A DNA stretch of 64,000 nt. Source: Aplidium turbinatum (taxonomy: Eukaryota > Chordata > Ascidiacea > Aplousobranchia > Polyclinidae). The notes under the pieces are model-generated. The model did not search any database. It saw only the letters and a list, made by a program, of their open reading frames with translations, and was not told the DNA's origin. Below are positions 28,501 through 43,500 of this stretch, piece by piece; position 1 is the first letter of the stretch, and each line of letters begins with the position of its first letter. The stretch lies in NCBI GenBank assembly GCA_918807975.1, contig OU964929.1, positions 10,495,197-10,559,196 on the forward strand. Reading direction: 5' to 3'. The position numbers were made by a program, and so were the translations under genes.

Positions 28501-31500
28501 TCTTGGAATGTTGGTCGGACGCTTTCACCTCTTGACTACGCACGTTATTGTTCAACGGCTCTCTTTTACACTGAAATTATAATAGCCTAATAGTTAATAA
28601 TTTGACAAATCATAATTCAAGTGCTTGCTCAAATACCAGTTGTTATCTTTCAGCTTCTCTGTTTTTGCTTTGTGCTATTAAAATCAAACGGGATGTCTGC
28701 AAGAGCTTTATCAGTGAATTGAAGCACCCTGATCCGGGCCACCGGATCAGCGCATTAAAAAAAATTCGAGTGCTTTGGGAGAATAGAAGCTCAGTGTGGA
28801 AGAATACAGAGACGCACGCAAGGGACAATAAAGATGCTGGATTCACGGTAAATAGTCCTTGAAGCAAGCTTGTAGTCGCAAACAAATTTTGCTTTCAAAG
28901 TACCGGTAAAAGCATATTAAAACAACTAAAAACTGCTGTGGTGAATAGATACTTAGACTACAAAGCATTTGATTGAAAGATGTAAATTGGACAATGGCGA
29001 CCGGTTAGCAGTATCAATGCTTATTTCTTCGGTGATACAACTGCTACCAAGTAACTCCATGATCTCGTTGTTCGGTAACGTTCTTTTCGAATTGCTTGTT
29101 GTGAAACCTGATGAAGAGTTGGTTGGTTGGTTACAAAACTTGAAAATTGCGAGTAGAATGTTGCTCATGGTAGCTCGAAGCTTCAGGTTTTCGACTGACT
29201 CTCTTCAGGAGCTATCGTCAAAATAAAATAAACCTAAAAGTGGTGAAGTAGCCTATTTATAGTAGAAAAAAAAAATGTAAATTTGGTTAATCAAAATAAT
29301 TCAAAATTAACGAAGATGTTTTAAGGCATGAACGAATTCTTTTTGGCGGCATAAGATTAAACGTGTGGGTAACTAGCCACGACTTCCAAAATTATCTACA
29401 TTAGGTTGAATTAAAAAAATTTTAAGAAACAAGTTACTTTGTTAATTAGGGTATTCTGATCTTAGCAGGCCAAAACCAACTTTTGAAATATTTCTTTCTG
29501 CTAAGATTGAATAAAGAATATGTCGTTTCTTGATAGTTTCCTGTTGCAAATACCTCCTTTGCTCTATCTCCATCATCCTTGGGTTTAGAGTCAACTCCTC
29601 TTCCCGATCCACCATGGATTCCGCACATTCTTGATGTTGATCAAATTGTTGCACAAAGAGGAACTACCGTGCAAAGTGCAGCAATCTTATCATCAGATAA
29701 ACTGTAATTGTCCAACTTATTTTTTTTTTCTTACTGAAATATTTTAAGTCTCAATTCTTTGAGTTTGTTTCATTTGTTTTTTTGATTATTATTATCAGAA
29801 CAAAACGAATATTTCCCATGGCATAGCAAAGATATAGAAAAGGGTAAAAGCTACAAAACGCTTTGAAAATTTGTTCCTCTGGCATAACCATACGACGTCA
29901 TATGTCCAGTTGTTCACTTGCTTACACAACCTTATTCAAAACCGTGTAGAATCCCTGGTAGAACCTTTGTTTTTGAAGTCAAAAATGAGATTTAAAAGAA
30001 ACTCCACTCTTGCAAATTTTCGTACGCATCAAAACGTTGTGGACGTTTGTATATTTGAAAAAAAAACACGAAGTAAGAGGAATGTTCATGTAGAAAAAAT
30101 GTTTATATGAAAAAAAGCATAAATAATAAAACAAACTCTTTTTTCTTTCTAAATTCTAGTATTTCCTCAAACTAAGTGTTTATTTTTGCACCTTTTTGAT
30201 GTTTCATTTCCAGTACCCGGACGTAACTTGTACAGAGGATTGTGGACATTTCATAGCGTGCTATTTGCTGCTGGTAATTTTGTTGTCGCACAACCACAAA
30301 AAAATTTACTAACTGATGGTCGCTTTCGTAAAATAGCTTGGTGTGGTTTCAGATCTTACCATCGAGAAGAGGAGCTAAAGCAGTTGATTCGGCAAGAAGA
30401 AGAAGAAAGAGCAGAAGCGAGAAAAAACTTCCATTTTACCAACATCCCGGTCATCCAACATATTGTTACTGAAGCAAAAAAGAGAAATGAAGCTGAACCA
30501 GATTGCGGTGAGTACGTGCCAGATTGCGGTGAGTGCGTGTTTTGCCGTATGACGTATCAGACATACATCCACTGATGGAAGATGTGCAGTATATTTAGTG
30601 CACGGGAAAGAAAGGAAGCCGATCTTTGTGTTCATCTTCAGGCATGCCATTAAATCTCTTGCCAAAGACGCATCCGCATATATTCTTCAATAGAGTCAAA
30701 TTGGCGCCCTTTTGATTGTCGTAACAAGTCTCTCACCACTTGCCAATGCAGCCGACGTGGCGGTAAAAACATCCATTATCGATGATGAGTATGTTTCTCA
30801 TCAGATGCAGATCATTTTTCCTAGCCTCTCTGTCATTTGAAATTACAACAATAGCATGTACTGTCAGTAGTTCTACCAGTTCTACAAACAAAGCATCAGC
30901 TACATTATGTTCTAATACTAAAGGCGACTTTGCTGCGCAGACAATCCATGTGAAATTCGTCGTTACTCGTCTCGACCGGTACAAACCGGTTCAACCTTGG
31001 TCATCGGAGATTCCCGCAAAGAGGACACTCGCTCGAACCGATCAAGCCTTATTCATGGAGTTCGATCTATTCACCCTGACTCCAGTAAGTTGTTTGTCAT
31101 GTCGATGTCAAGGACTAAACTCGCACATGACTAGGGAACTGTGTTCCGAAAGCAAATGCAAACCGCTACTACCACAGCGAACCCGCAGGCCGCAGCATCA
31201 GACTAAAACAGGTCGTTTGAATCTACATTTGTTAAGGAATAAAGTAAGGATTACGCATTTGTACGTCTACATCCCTGTTCCCTGCCAAAAAAAAGTCTGG
31301 TGACGTTGAAATAATGTAAAAAAAGAAGAAGTTTTGTTACTTGAGAAAAAACTAGAATGTTCGGACTTCCACAAAGCTTTTGTTTAGAGAAAGCAATCGA
31401 TTTATAAGATTGATTGAAAAGGCACAGCATTTCCTTTTTTGATTATACCGTTTTAGAGACTTTTCACTGAATAATATTAACATAATAACTTCTTGCGATT

Positions 31501-34500
31501 TTCTGGTTTAGATTTGTGCTGTTATCGTTTTATAAATCCCTCAGTTAACAAAAAAATAAACAAATGCTGTTCCAGTAGCTATCGCGCGTTTGTGAATGCA
31601 TGAAACATTATTATTTCTCAAACATTAACATTGTGGATGAAACATTATTATTTATTTGTGATTGCTTCCAGGCTTTGCAGATAACGTTTCTCGCCCCAAT
31701 TCTTGTGTTTTCCCCCCGGCTATTGGTGATTGCGTTCCAACAGTCATTCAATTAATATTAGATGTGGCCACGACTAAGGATGGACAATCTGGCAAGTGTA
31801 GCTTACGTTTGATTTGAATGTGGATGACTTTTTTTTCGTTTGTGTGAAAACAGTTCAGTGGCCTTCTGCAACTCAGCTCAGTAGATCTGAGATCGATTCC
31901 AGGTCCGCTCATACCAAAGACTTCAAAAGCGTTGCAGATTATGTTTTTACTTGCATGATAAGTCGGACAGTAATCTGGTGGCATCTTAAATCTGATACAA
32001 AATTAAAACTGAGCCTTGTCGCTAAAAATTCTTAGCAGTTGTAAAGCGACAATAAATAAAACCGTAACATTATTATTATTATTGTTTGTGTGAATCAAAC
32101 ACTAACTATTCTCCGAAAATTTGATCATGTTAACTTGGTTTCAGTGAGCAGCGTTGCGAAGTCGGTGACCACCAGTTGTCTAAACGAAGATTCCAATCTG
32201 TTTGTTCGAAGCTTGGCCGAGAAGTTGTTCTGTCAAGAAGAAAAGGAAGATGAAAGATTCAAAGCTCTCTGGATTATCCGCAACCTCCCAACCTTCCTCC
32301 CAGATCTGAGTCCAAATGTTGCACATTTACTTTTTGTACAAATTGTAAGTTAAAGCTTTGGTAGAGAGTTTGCATTTTTGAACATGCAATAGTTCACATA
32401 GTTTACATATAAAACAAAATATCTAACATGTTTTGTATGTGATAGTACATTATGTTAAACCCGCAAAGGTTACTTTGTTTTGCTTGTCTATGGTTCAAAA
32501 ATTGTAAGTTCAAAGAGAAATCACTTTATTTGCTAATCAGATTCTGTGAAACAGTGGTACACAATAAGCCTATACCACAATAACACACAATTCACCAACA
32601 TAGAGAAACGCTTAATTAGTGCGCTTGGTGTTAAATAATTTCATCAGATTAGCCACAGTAGCAAAAGGCCATTCGGTAAGCTTGTCAGCTGCTCACAGCA
32701 GGTCAATGGTCATGTTATTTAAATATTGCTAAGAGGGAGCAACAATACTGTATGTTTGTAATGCAAAGTTTATTGATTGTGAAATGTGTATTTGTCCATC
32801 AACGTATGGGCAGCTGAATTACCGATATTTTTAAAGTTTGAAAGATGCAAATGACAGAAACCGGTAAAAAAATTTTTTTTTCTATTTTTAGTTTAAATAA
32901 TGTCACAATTAACTTTTAAGAGAGGTCAGTATTGAAAAGAATAACGAGGCAACATGATTTGATAGAAAAATCATAAGATTGCAAAAGCAAAAATATTTTT
33001 TAAAAAAATTGACGTTCTGTCAATCAAGCTTGACTAACTTAAAAAAATATACATAACACTAAACGTTTTTCTGAACTCTGTCATTTCAAATTTTGTCTTA
33101 GATAGAAAGTGTGATCCAGTACAACCGCACGTCAAAGATCAGCGAACCTGTCGTCATTCCAAGCACATTTGCTTTTTGTTCGGTTTTGCCCCTTTCAAAG
33201 GCGTTTGATTTTAAAATCATTAAGCAAGTTCTCAGAAAACAACAAATAGAAATGCAGGTAAGTACAATAATTAGAACTTTGGATGACAGCCTAGCTGAGC
33301 TCGTAACAGCCGGAAAAAAGTCGCCGTATTTGCGTCGTTTTAGACTTTGAAGCCATTGCAATTTTGTTGTTGTCTGGGGTGTCTAAACCTTACTATCTTT
33401 GCAACTTTAGAGGCTGTGCATTACGCTTAAAGCATGCGTTTAACAGCTGATGTATTGGAATATCAATTGTGCTTTTTCAAAATACTTTATGCTATATACT
33501 TGTTTCTATTTTAGCTACTAGTTACCGCTGGAATGCAAGGAACCAAACAGTTGTCCGTATGGAGTGAAGAGCACCCATGTAACTTTGCATACCCGGTATG
33601 AATTGCCAAATAGTTGCCTAAAACGAACTGTTTTATTTATAAGAATCTAAATAAAGAATTATCGGCTACCCAATTTTCGGGCTGAATTTTTTCAGAGCTA
33701 TTCATATGCAGTAAATGTCATCTTTTCTTCAGTGTTTTTGTTGCATTGACTGAAGGTGAGTGAGTATAGCTATAAGTTGTCTCGGCCGACTTCGAATATA
33801 TTTTGTCCTTTCTTGTGTATCCAGAATGAAGAAAAGTTTAGCAATATGCTACGTGTGTCCGAATAATAACAGCTCTACATTGGAAGCGAACGATTTTTAA
33901 ATGTTTTTTCCTCATTTTTATATAAAAACGTATTAATGTTCATTTATGCATTTTCTCTTCAGTAAATAGGCTTTCTGGTCCACAGCCCAACAAACCTTGT
34001 CATTTATTTATAAAAAAGTTATGTTATAGATCCAAGTTACTGACTACAGTACTTTTGAACATGTTCTCACGGAAGGTGCTAAATCTCTGGATATCCCTGA
34101 ATCGGAACGTCCACTGCAGCAAATGGAAGACCCGAACACAAAACTCATATTGTGTCATCACTGTTACGTCAGAGATTTCTACACATGTCGCAAAAACGCC
34201 ACACCTCAAGTACGGGAAAAAAGTGGAAAAGTGTTTTAATCCTAATCAAAAAATAAAGAGCCTAAACTGTAGATACAAAACTCATGTTCATAATCTACAG
34301 GTTGGGCGCTTTATTTTTTCATTAGATTGACTAGACGCTCCAACCATTTTGCTCCTCCAGTACATTTCAATCTCTTCAAAGTCAAACATTTCAATGCAAA
34401 CATGTGACACGGTCGACTTCGTCTATTTAGTTTAAACTTCAGCTACATTTCTATTCATAATTGCATAATGAATTAGCCTACTTTAGACTATGAAAACCAA

Positions 34501-37500
34501 TTTTAAAGTTTTCTTTTTCCACTATCCTTGTTTAAAATAAGGTTTATGACATGAATGAAAGCCTTACTTAACAAAGTTCATCAAAGACAATTGCTTTAAT
34601 TTATTGATCAATTTCAACCTGCATATTTAAAACACCATCATTGCACATTATTGTTACTTTTAAAAATACTATTTTCTCTCCAGATATCCTTCGTAAGGCT
34701 TGACCATGAAGAAGCAATCTGCAGGTTGTCACGAAGGGTGGCTCAGATGAAGCAAGCTGAAATAGGAAGACTGCGCTTGACTCTAGAAGGTCTTCGAAGT
34801 CATCAGAATGACACGGATAAAGAATTAAACGCAACTTTTATAGAAGCGGAATTCAACAAGTTGTGGTCCTTTCCAAGAAAGGTCAAAACTTTTTTCTATG
34901 TTATGGTTACTTGCTTCTCATGCTAAGATATAAACAGAAAAGTTAGCCTAACATAAGAAAACATGATGTAAGAAATCATGAATGTGCGTTTTTGTGTACT
35001 TAGCTTACCTCTTATCTAACTGAGAACGATCATTCTTCACAGACCTATCGGTGGATACTGACAGATTCATTTTTATTGTTTACACATAAAAACTTTGGTG
35101 TTTATAGTTTTCACCATTTTATGATTTCGGATATGTTTTCTTCGACGAGATTGCTTCTCAGATCGAAAGACCCTTTGGCAGTCATGCTAGTGTCAGAATT
35201 AGAAGAGTTTGCAACGTTATAAATTGTTAAATTATTGTCACTATGGTGTTTTAGGCGATGGATGCGGAATTTTACTTGTTTGACTCCAAATATGGAAATG
35301 AAATTCGGAACCTGGACGCCATCCAAAAATATTATTGGATTGAATTGATTTCAGAAATTTTGTTGTCTTTATCAAGTAGGATTTCAACATTTTTTTTGTT
35401 AATATTATTAAACAAAAAGTAGCGGCGGGATGACGCAGCAGATAAGACGTTGACTTTGCAATAATGCAAACCTCGTTGATGAGCACCTTAACCCAAGGTG
35501 TAATAAATTGGGTGGGCATAGTTGCCATAAGGAAAGGCGGTCGAGAGAAAGGAACTGGCAACCCTAATCTCGTTAATGCCAAAGACCCAGTGCGATGAGA
35601 AACTTATCTTCTCATTCCACGAAGCTCAACCGATAACTGAGAATGGGACCAAATCTTTCTAAACGTTGATTTTTCAACAGCTGGTCCAATGATTCTCAAA
35701 AATTACATTAAAGTTTGTTACCTTTTAAAGACGTAAAGTATGTTCATACTCTCCTTTAAAATAAAGCTACATTTTTGCAAGCAAGGTAGTCTTTTCAAAG
35801 CCTTGTAGGCTATTTTATTCCGATATAGGCTACTGCATTGGCCTAATATTCAATAAACTAAAAAAAAACAATAAACGAAACGGTTGGGATTAGTTCTAAA
35901 GCAACGCATTTCAAAGACTGCTTTCCAATTAGTGGCACCTAATTAATGGAATAATAATTCACAGACAACGACACTTCAACAGTTGGAAACCTTGCTCTGT
36001 CAATCTTAGTGGTTAAAACTCTGTCAATGATTCAAAGCTTCTACAAGTATGGAAAACTGCCAGGATTAAGCTATAAAAGAAGCTTTCTTAGTCTGAGGAT
36101 AAAGACTTTCACAATCAATCAATACTTTCTTTATTAAACAGGTGAATCCTCGTGGGAAAACAACTTAAGCTTTTTCATGCACGCGTGGAGCGCTGCCTTG
36201 GTGATCCATTGCGAACAGGCTCCAATTCTAAGAGTTCTCTCTGCTGCCATTATCAACTTCCTTGTACACTTCAGCCACACGTTCACATTGCACGGATACA
36301 GTTTAGTTTTGCCTTCAATGCTCAAGGTATAGACCTTGTGAAAGTGCATGCGATAGCGTGTCAACGTCTAAAGCAATGATTTAATTTGGTGTAAGAGATA
36401 AGTATACGTGAATGTGAATTGTGATAAGTGTAAGAGGTGTCAGTCTTGTAAGAAATGGGATTAGCGAGTTCTTCTCTGCTCAAAATCATTCTTCTAAGTG
36501 TTTTTTGAAACTCAATTTCATGTGCCTACACGAAATCACGTTTAGGTGTACAGCAAGCACAACAACAACAACACCATCACGGCTTGTCTCGACATGGTGT
36601 TAGCACAAATGTTCACCGTTCACAGACAACCCTTCCTCTTGCAGTTGTTTGCTAGTGCAGCGCCTCTCTTGTCGGTAAGAAGTTGTTTTCTTTTTTGTTA
36701 AATATGATTTTTGAAAAATTTAAACCAACATTTAGCTTTGTAAATCTTTGCGAAATCGGAAGTGATGCGTAGTTTAATTAAATAAACTTTTTTTTTCTTT
36801 TTTCTACGTTGACACCTTTTTGTTATGCATCAACACACCAGTAGGCTTTGTGAAAGTGTATTTGCCAGGTTACAACTTCTTGATTGTTACTTCTGTTTTG
36901 GCTCGTAATCTATAAAAAATCTAATTATTATGGAAGAATCATAATAAACTTTACCGTATGTTACCTTAATATTTATGAGGAATATTAGTTGGAATCATTG
37001 CCGTTAACAAATATCTTCTCCATAAGAATTTATTTTTTAGTGCGTTTTTGAATTTTTTTTTAGCTATACCTCACGTGGGTTTGTTTTTACAGGAATACAA
37101 TATCAACGCTGTGTTCGAACGAACGGAAGAAGAAGATCAAATTTCTCCGGAAAGCTTTTTCCGTTTATTATTATCTCTGACTAAGTCCGAGACTTTCGAT
37201 GAACTTCACGTAATCCCAGTTTTTAACATTATACTTAATGAACGCAGCAATCGTGCGGTTTTAATCTTCTTTTTTTTTTGATTTTCAGTGAAGTTTCAAG
37301 GTGTGGTTCAACTGTTGTCAGACACCCCGTCAGCCCCGATAGCTCAGTGGTTACGCGCATGGCTCAAAATCACGCGAGGCTGGTTCGACTCTCGGGGTGT
37401 GCGCTTGAGCAACGCATTCTAAGGACTGCTTTCCATTCCGCGGCACCTGATGGATGAAATAATTCGCCGGCAACAACACTTCAACAATCGGAAAACTTCA

Positions 37501-40500
37501 CTCTGTCAATCTCGGTAACTGGCCCTGTGTCAAGAGCCTCTACAAGTATGCGAAACTACCAGGAATAACCTATCAAGGCTTTGTCAGTCCGAGGATAAAG
37601 ATTCAAAACCAACCAACCATATTTTCGCTGGTACTCGAGACGATCAATAATGTGTGCACATTAACTCAAACATCACACTATTTGCACCGGTATTCGTCGT
37701 GTAACTTGAGTGTTTCTAGCTCATCTTGTAACAGAAACCCGTTACGTTTATGATGTAACCCAAATAGTAGGCTTATTATTCGACGTTCATTGAAAATAGT
37801 ATTTATATCTACGCAGGTGTTGAGTGGCGTTTACAGCGAGAAGCCTTTGAAGCCAGCAGATACTTGTTTGGAAACCGACCCGCCTTCTGTTTCTTTCAAC
37901 GACTATTTCAGGTAGAAGTGGAAGAAAAAAGACTATGTTTTTAGATATCGTCTATTTCTCTATTATGTTTGATTATAAGTCCTCAAACTCAACTCTTGAC
38001 AAACTCAAACTCTCGACAAACTCAAACAAACTCTTGACAAGTCTTCAAACTCAAATCTTGACAAAAATTCTGGGCAGGGACGTAGCTAAGGGGGAGGGGG
38101 TTTGAGGAAGAACTGCCCCCCAAAAATTTCGTTTGCCCTCCTCCCGAAATAAAAATGTTTTAGTACCATTGTAATTCATGCTTAATGACGTTTGCCTCCC
38201 CAATAGTTACTTTTACCCACATTAAGTTTTCTTTCTAGCTGCGTCACTGGTGCTGGAATACACAATATATGGATTATATCATGTTAGTTTGATTTGCCTG
38301 AAAAATGTAAAGCTATTACGACTAAACGCAAGTTCTTTCTCAGACTTTGCATCACCGTGATAGCCTACCAACCGGAAAGCAGTCGGACACTGGAAATGTT
38401 GATCATTTTAAACAGCATCTTGCCTTGTTACTTGCAACACATAAAGAAGACCAGAAAACCATCTGATGGTGAGTCTTTCATTATTTGCTATGTAGCCAAG
38501 GTCTGCTCTAATTTGATTGAAATCGGAATCATTCAAGTCAGCTTCAGAAGTATCTGAATCGATCAACTTTGACTCCTTATGACATCCTTAAGCTAAAATT
38601 TTATGATTTGTTTTCAAAACGTAAATTAATTGTAGTTTGTAGATCATGCTTCAGAGTCTGTTTAGGTAGAAAAAAAATGATATTTTGTTACTAAAAGGGC
38701 TTAAAATGGCGTTAAAAGGCCTGAACAGTACAATAGGACGTTTGGACCTTCATTTTTGTTCGTTTGGACTAGGATTGTAATTCATATTTTGTTGCAGAGG
38801 TGTCGCTAATATCGGAATTGGGAGTCAACATCCGTTTTCTTCTTGTGAGTGTGGAACCCTTGACCAAAACAATAAATGCATCTTCCTCCTCCCAGCAGCA
38901 ACAGCAGTCGCAAGCTCCTCTTCACTCCAAGCTTGGAAGAAAGTTCAGCAGTTTAAGAGATGGAAACGCTCACGCAAACGAATGGTTAGTTATTTTAAAA
39001 AGTTTGTAAGCTTTGAATAAAAATGCAACCAAGAATACTGTTTGTTCTATTTTGTAAAATGGTCAGATGTGATGTTTTTTGTTTTCGTAACCAGTGTCCG
39101 GTACTTTCATCCATCTTACGAAAACGCTTTTTATGCATGTGTACTGACGAGGGATTCGTCATTAAATTTAACAATACTGCATCAGTCCGCATCATGCATT
39201 GCACAGCACTGTGGAGACTGGTAGAGATAAAGATGATACAGGAGAGAAGAGACAACCCACGGAAGAGTTCGTTGCTCCTCGGGATGCTACTCTGCAACTT
39301 TGCTCAGTGTTTTACACCTCTGCAACCTCCAGGTAAAGCATGTTTTTAGACGTAATAATAACGTTTACTGTACTATATTGTCACGTCCAGTGATATTGAT
39401 AGGAGATTTAGGTTTCTGTTCTCGGGCTCAAGATGATTTTAAGAGCCTGAAACTTTTCAAACAGGCCCCGGAACTTGAATAAATCACTGCTCATTTTTTT
39501 AATACAATGTGTTTTCTTAGAAATGTCTCGATTTGGGCCCGAGAATCTCATGGTACTAGGCCCAAATTATCCTTTCAATGGCCCTGGTCATGTCCTCATT
39601 TTGATTTAGATTTACCGATGGTTTCTTTCTTTGTAGAATAAACACTTTGAAAGGAAGTCAAACTGAAGATATTCTCAAGACCAAGTCTCACGTCCGTCTG
39701 GCTGAGATTGCAAACTCCTTACTGAGGGTAAGCTATAACCAAGAAACTATTTCAATGTATTCAACTAACCATTGCTTTAAATCAAATCACACTTTTGTGG
39801 TGATAAACCACACTTCTTCGTCGTATGAGCTGTTCTTCCGGACTATATGTTTGGGCATGATGTCATCAGCCACTCGACAGTCTCGTCGTCCAAGGCCTTC
39901 AGTCCAAGCGTTCCATGTGGTGGTTGATGGATTGGGCAGTCATTTGGGCAGTTCTATTGGGCAGTTCTATTATAATAGATGACTGCATTTTCGAAATGGC
40001 GGCATTCCCTTCCATAGGGCAATCTAGAAAACAATTCTTCTCATGTGTGGGTGCAGTAGGGAGTAAAAATCTTTATATTACCCCAATGAATTCAACTTGG
40101 TGCAGCTTGATGTACGGATCGCTCATGTACATTGAATCAGTGACTGGCAGTCGTTTATGTGGTAGGCTACGATTTGGTTAGTTGGTTTTAAATCTTTATC
40201 CTCGGACAAACAAAGCCTTGATAGGTTATTCCTGGTAGTTTCGCATAGGCCTACTTGTAGAGGTTCTTGGCGCAGGGCCGGTTACCGAGATTGACAGAGT
40301 GAAGTTTTCCGATTGTTGAAGTGTTGTTGCCGGAGAATTATTTCATCCATTAGGTGCCGCTGAATGGAGATCGGTCCTTAGAATACGTTGCTCAAGCGCA
40401 CACCCCGAGAGTCGAACCAGCGCCGCTTGATCTTGAAGCTTTTTCGTTGAAGAAGTCACGCGCTAACCAACTGAGCTATGGGGCGGACAATTTATAGGAA

Positions 40501-43500
40501 GTGGTTCGACAGCTTTTGCGTGGAAGGTTAAACGATTTCCTTCTAATTATTGACTTTAGCTCATATTTTAAAAATTTAACTTTAAAGTGATAACTCGACT
40601 GTAAATATGAACCCATGTGATGCGAATCTAAAACGAGAAATGTTTTAGCTTTTAACAGACGAATCTGTGCCATCAGTGAGCATTGGCTTGGCATTCTATG
40701 TGAAGCACGTTCTCCCTATCGTTGATTGGTCGGTTGAAGACGCCCGTCCCGCCCTTTTCATCGTACTGAAGAGGTTGGATCGCTTTTTCGGAAAAATCAG
40801 CAAAGGTTATTCTTTCAGGTAAGGTTGTTTTGTTTAGGCGCAACTGTTGTTCAACGCAAGTAGCCAGGTCTTGGTAAAAAAAAATTTCATGTTTTTTGCT
40901 TCTTGTGGATTGTTAGACTGCAAAGCGATAGTCAGCGACTGGCAATGAATCAACCAAAAAATGGAATCTAATCTCAAAACTAGTGCTTTAAGAGATAGAC
41001 ATTATCTCACTCATGTTCAATTTTACTAAATTTTCGTATTTGCTAACGCGGAAGCCAAGTCACATAAGCTTTGTATGACATAAATCTTTCATTGCAATTA
41101 AAAATACCTTTGGAATGGAAAAATAATTCAACATCAACACAAACTGAGAGTAAACGCAGATTAGTGCAGAATAAATTGTTTCGTAGTTTTCTTAACAATA
41201 TTTTTTTTTCTAGAAAAGGGTCGGATTTGCGAACTATATCGATGATGGTGAGCGGGCTATGCACTCTCTTAGCAAGACAACCGGTCGTGGCTCATATTCC
41301 TCACCTCAAAACCTTTGTTTCTGTAAGTACTTGTGTATGTCTGGGTGAAGAGAAGACATGATGTTATTTATTTCATTTGATGCATACACAGTTTATCTTT
41401 GTTAAAAATAGGCTATGTAGGCCAATCCGTTTACCAAAGTAACTTTAGTATTTAGCCTCTTTGTAAGGTATAAACCGCCGCTTGTTTTCGAACTTTTTAT
41501 TTCAGAGCACCATTTAATTTCAGAGCACCATTTATTTTAGAACACCATTTTACTTCAGAGCACATGACCTGTATGCCTATTAAACAAGATAGTATTTCAT
41601 TAAAAATCTTTGATCGAAATTCACGCAACGTTTATTGCAGGCTGGCATTACAATGCAAGTAGGCACGGCCGACTTGCCTTCATCGAATGAGTCTTCGCAG
41701 TGCCAGTGTAATGCCAGGACCAACATCTCAACCATTCTCACCCCCAATCTTATGAAACTCATTGGTAACACAATGTTATAATTTGTATGCTAAAACCCAC
41801 TAGCAAATTATTCTTTTTTTACATTCCTTCAACGTCTACAATTGTTGAGTCAATGAAAACACGAACAGTTTTTCTGGCTGGGAACATGGAATTGGGTTTT
41901 TATCGTGTTTGAAAGCTTGAACGATTTGCACAAAGGTGTTACTCAATCTGAAATTTTATTTCTTTCACTTGTCCTTGCAAAATGTTAGTCTGAGCAACTA
42001 CTGTACATTACTGCATTGATCATATTTCAACACAATTGAGAAGCTGCAATAGCAATACGGTAGTATGCATTTAAAGTTAATCTGAGTGAAAATTAAGAAA
42101 ATGAAAATTTATGAGCATCAAAAAAATGAAGAACACATCCGACTGCAATTTTACAAGAACCGACTCCAAATCCTTCCGGATCTATCATTTACTCTGCAGA
42201 CCTGATAAGAATATGCAGTAATTTAATAAAATAAGTTCTGCAGTAGTTTAGTCGTTGGCAATCCAGCAATATATAGTTTCAAAATTAAATAACTAACATT
42301 ATTTTAATTTTGAAGTGTTGCAAATACAAGGGGGCGGCGAAGGGTCAAAGTTGCAAGAGTTATTGTCCCTCCATACTTGGAACGATAAGCCAGAGTATGT
42401 GCTCTTGAATCTCATCATTCCACTTTGCTTGTGCACTGCCGCGGAAATGCCGTTAGAAAACTTAAACGAAAAGGAAAGACAAGAATGTAGGTTTTGCTTT
42501 ATTTTAATGCGTTTGACATTTTTTATTTTATCATCTAATATTTTGTTTGTTTGAATGATTCATAACAAAAACGTATGTAATCATTTACTAGTTTGATGGG
42601 ATGTACGTATACAGACTTGATGCAGTATAAAATACTTAACCTAGCTTTTGTTCTTCTTCCGATTTGTGGCTATTTCACTAAAACATTACAATTTTTTTCA
42701 TTTCAATTAGTTTCATGAACCTTACATGTTTGATGAAACTGTTAAAAATTAAACCATTGACTGCAACATGCCTTATAGGCTGCTTCAAATGCAGTAGGCC
42801 TACTTTCAGGCAATAGAATAATAAATGTAGCCTACTGAGCTACAAGACCAAAGAATCAAAGGGTGCGTATTGAGTTTGATTTCAGACAAAATATCAATGA
42901 CTTTGTCTTACCATGACGTGAAATGTTTGCTGGACTTTTGCACGAATGTTCTGACGGGAAAGAAGCTTCCAAAAGTAGAGAACATTTGCGCTCACATTGC
43001 TACCTCGTCTCCAAGTATGTTTCTGTTAATGACTTAACAGTTGATAGAGTAAGGTTTTGGAACTAATATAAGATGGGTTTAACTTTAATAATAGTTGGTT
43101 AGCGATACTTGAATTGGCCAAGTTTGGGAAAAATGACCCCAAACTAAAATAACCTATTCTACATACGGGGAAAGCGTATTCAAAAATAGAAAAATAATCG
43201 ACCTACTAGCAAGAACTGTGGTGTGGACGTAGTCGGCTATTTTCCATGAGAAATACAAGCATACAGTAATTATGGGCCAGTTGTTACACTAAGCCCGTCA
43301 GATGGTTTGGCTCTCTTCCAGCAGCCCAAATACAATCATTAAACCCTATTCTTACTCTGCTAGCCTACTAGATAGAGCGAGAAAACTATTTTCTTGTAAG
43401 AGCACACTTCGCATAACGTGTTACGCTATGACATGGTCTAGTTTTAAGAAGCTTCAGTTTTCCTGGTAAGAATCAATTTATTTTGAAATCCAAAAATTTA

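Noticed and set aside
30187-30352. Continuous coding exon joining UNC80 exons 33 and 34
   Set aside because: The frame is open, but the phase and the TTTCAG acceptor at 30352 fit a separate exon 34.
37331-37405. tRNA gene
   Set aside because: The same head recurs at 40177, 56341 and 58066 with a common body; it is SINE family A.
39042-39224. Alternative UNC80 exon beginning TGTCCGGTAC
   Set aside because: It has an acceptor but no donor in the needed phase, and the residual intron before the next segment would be too short.
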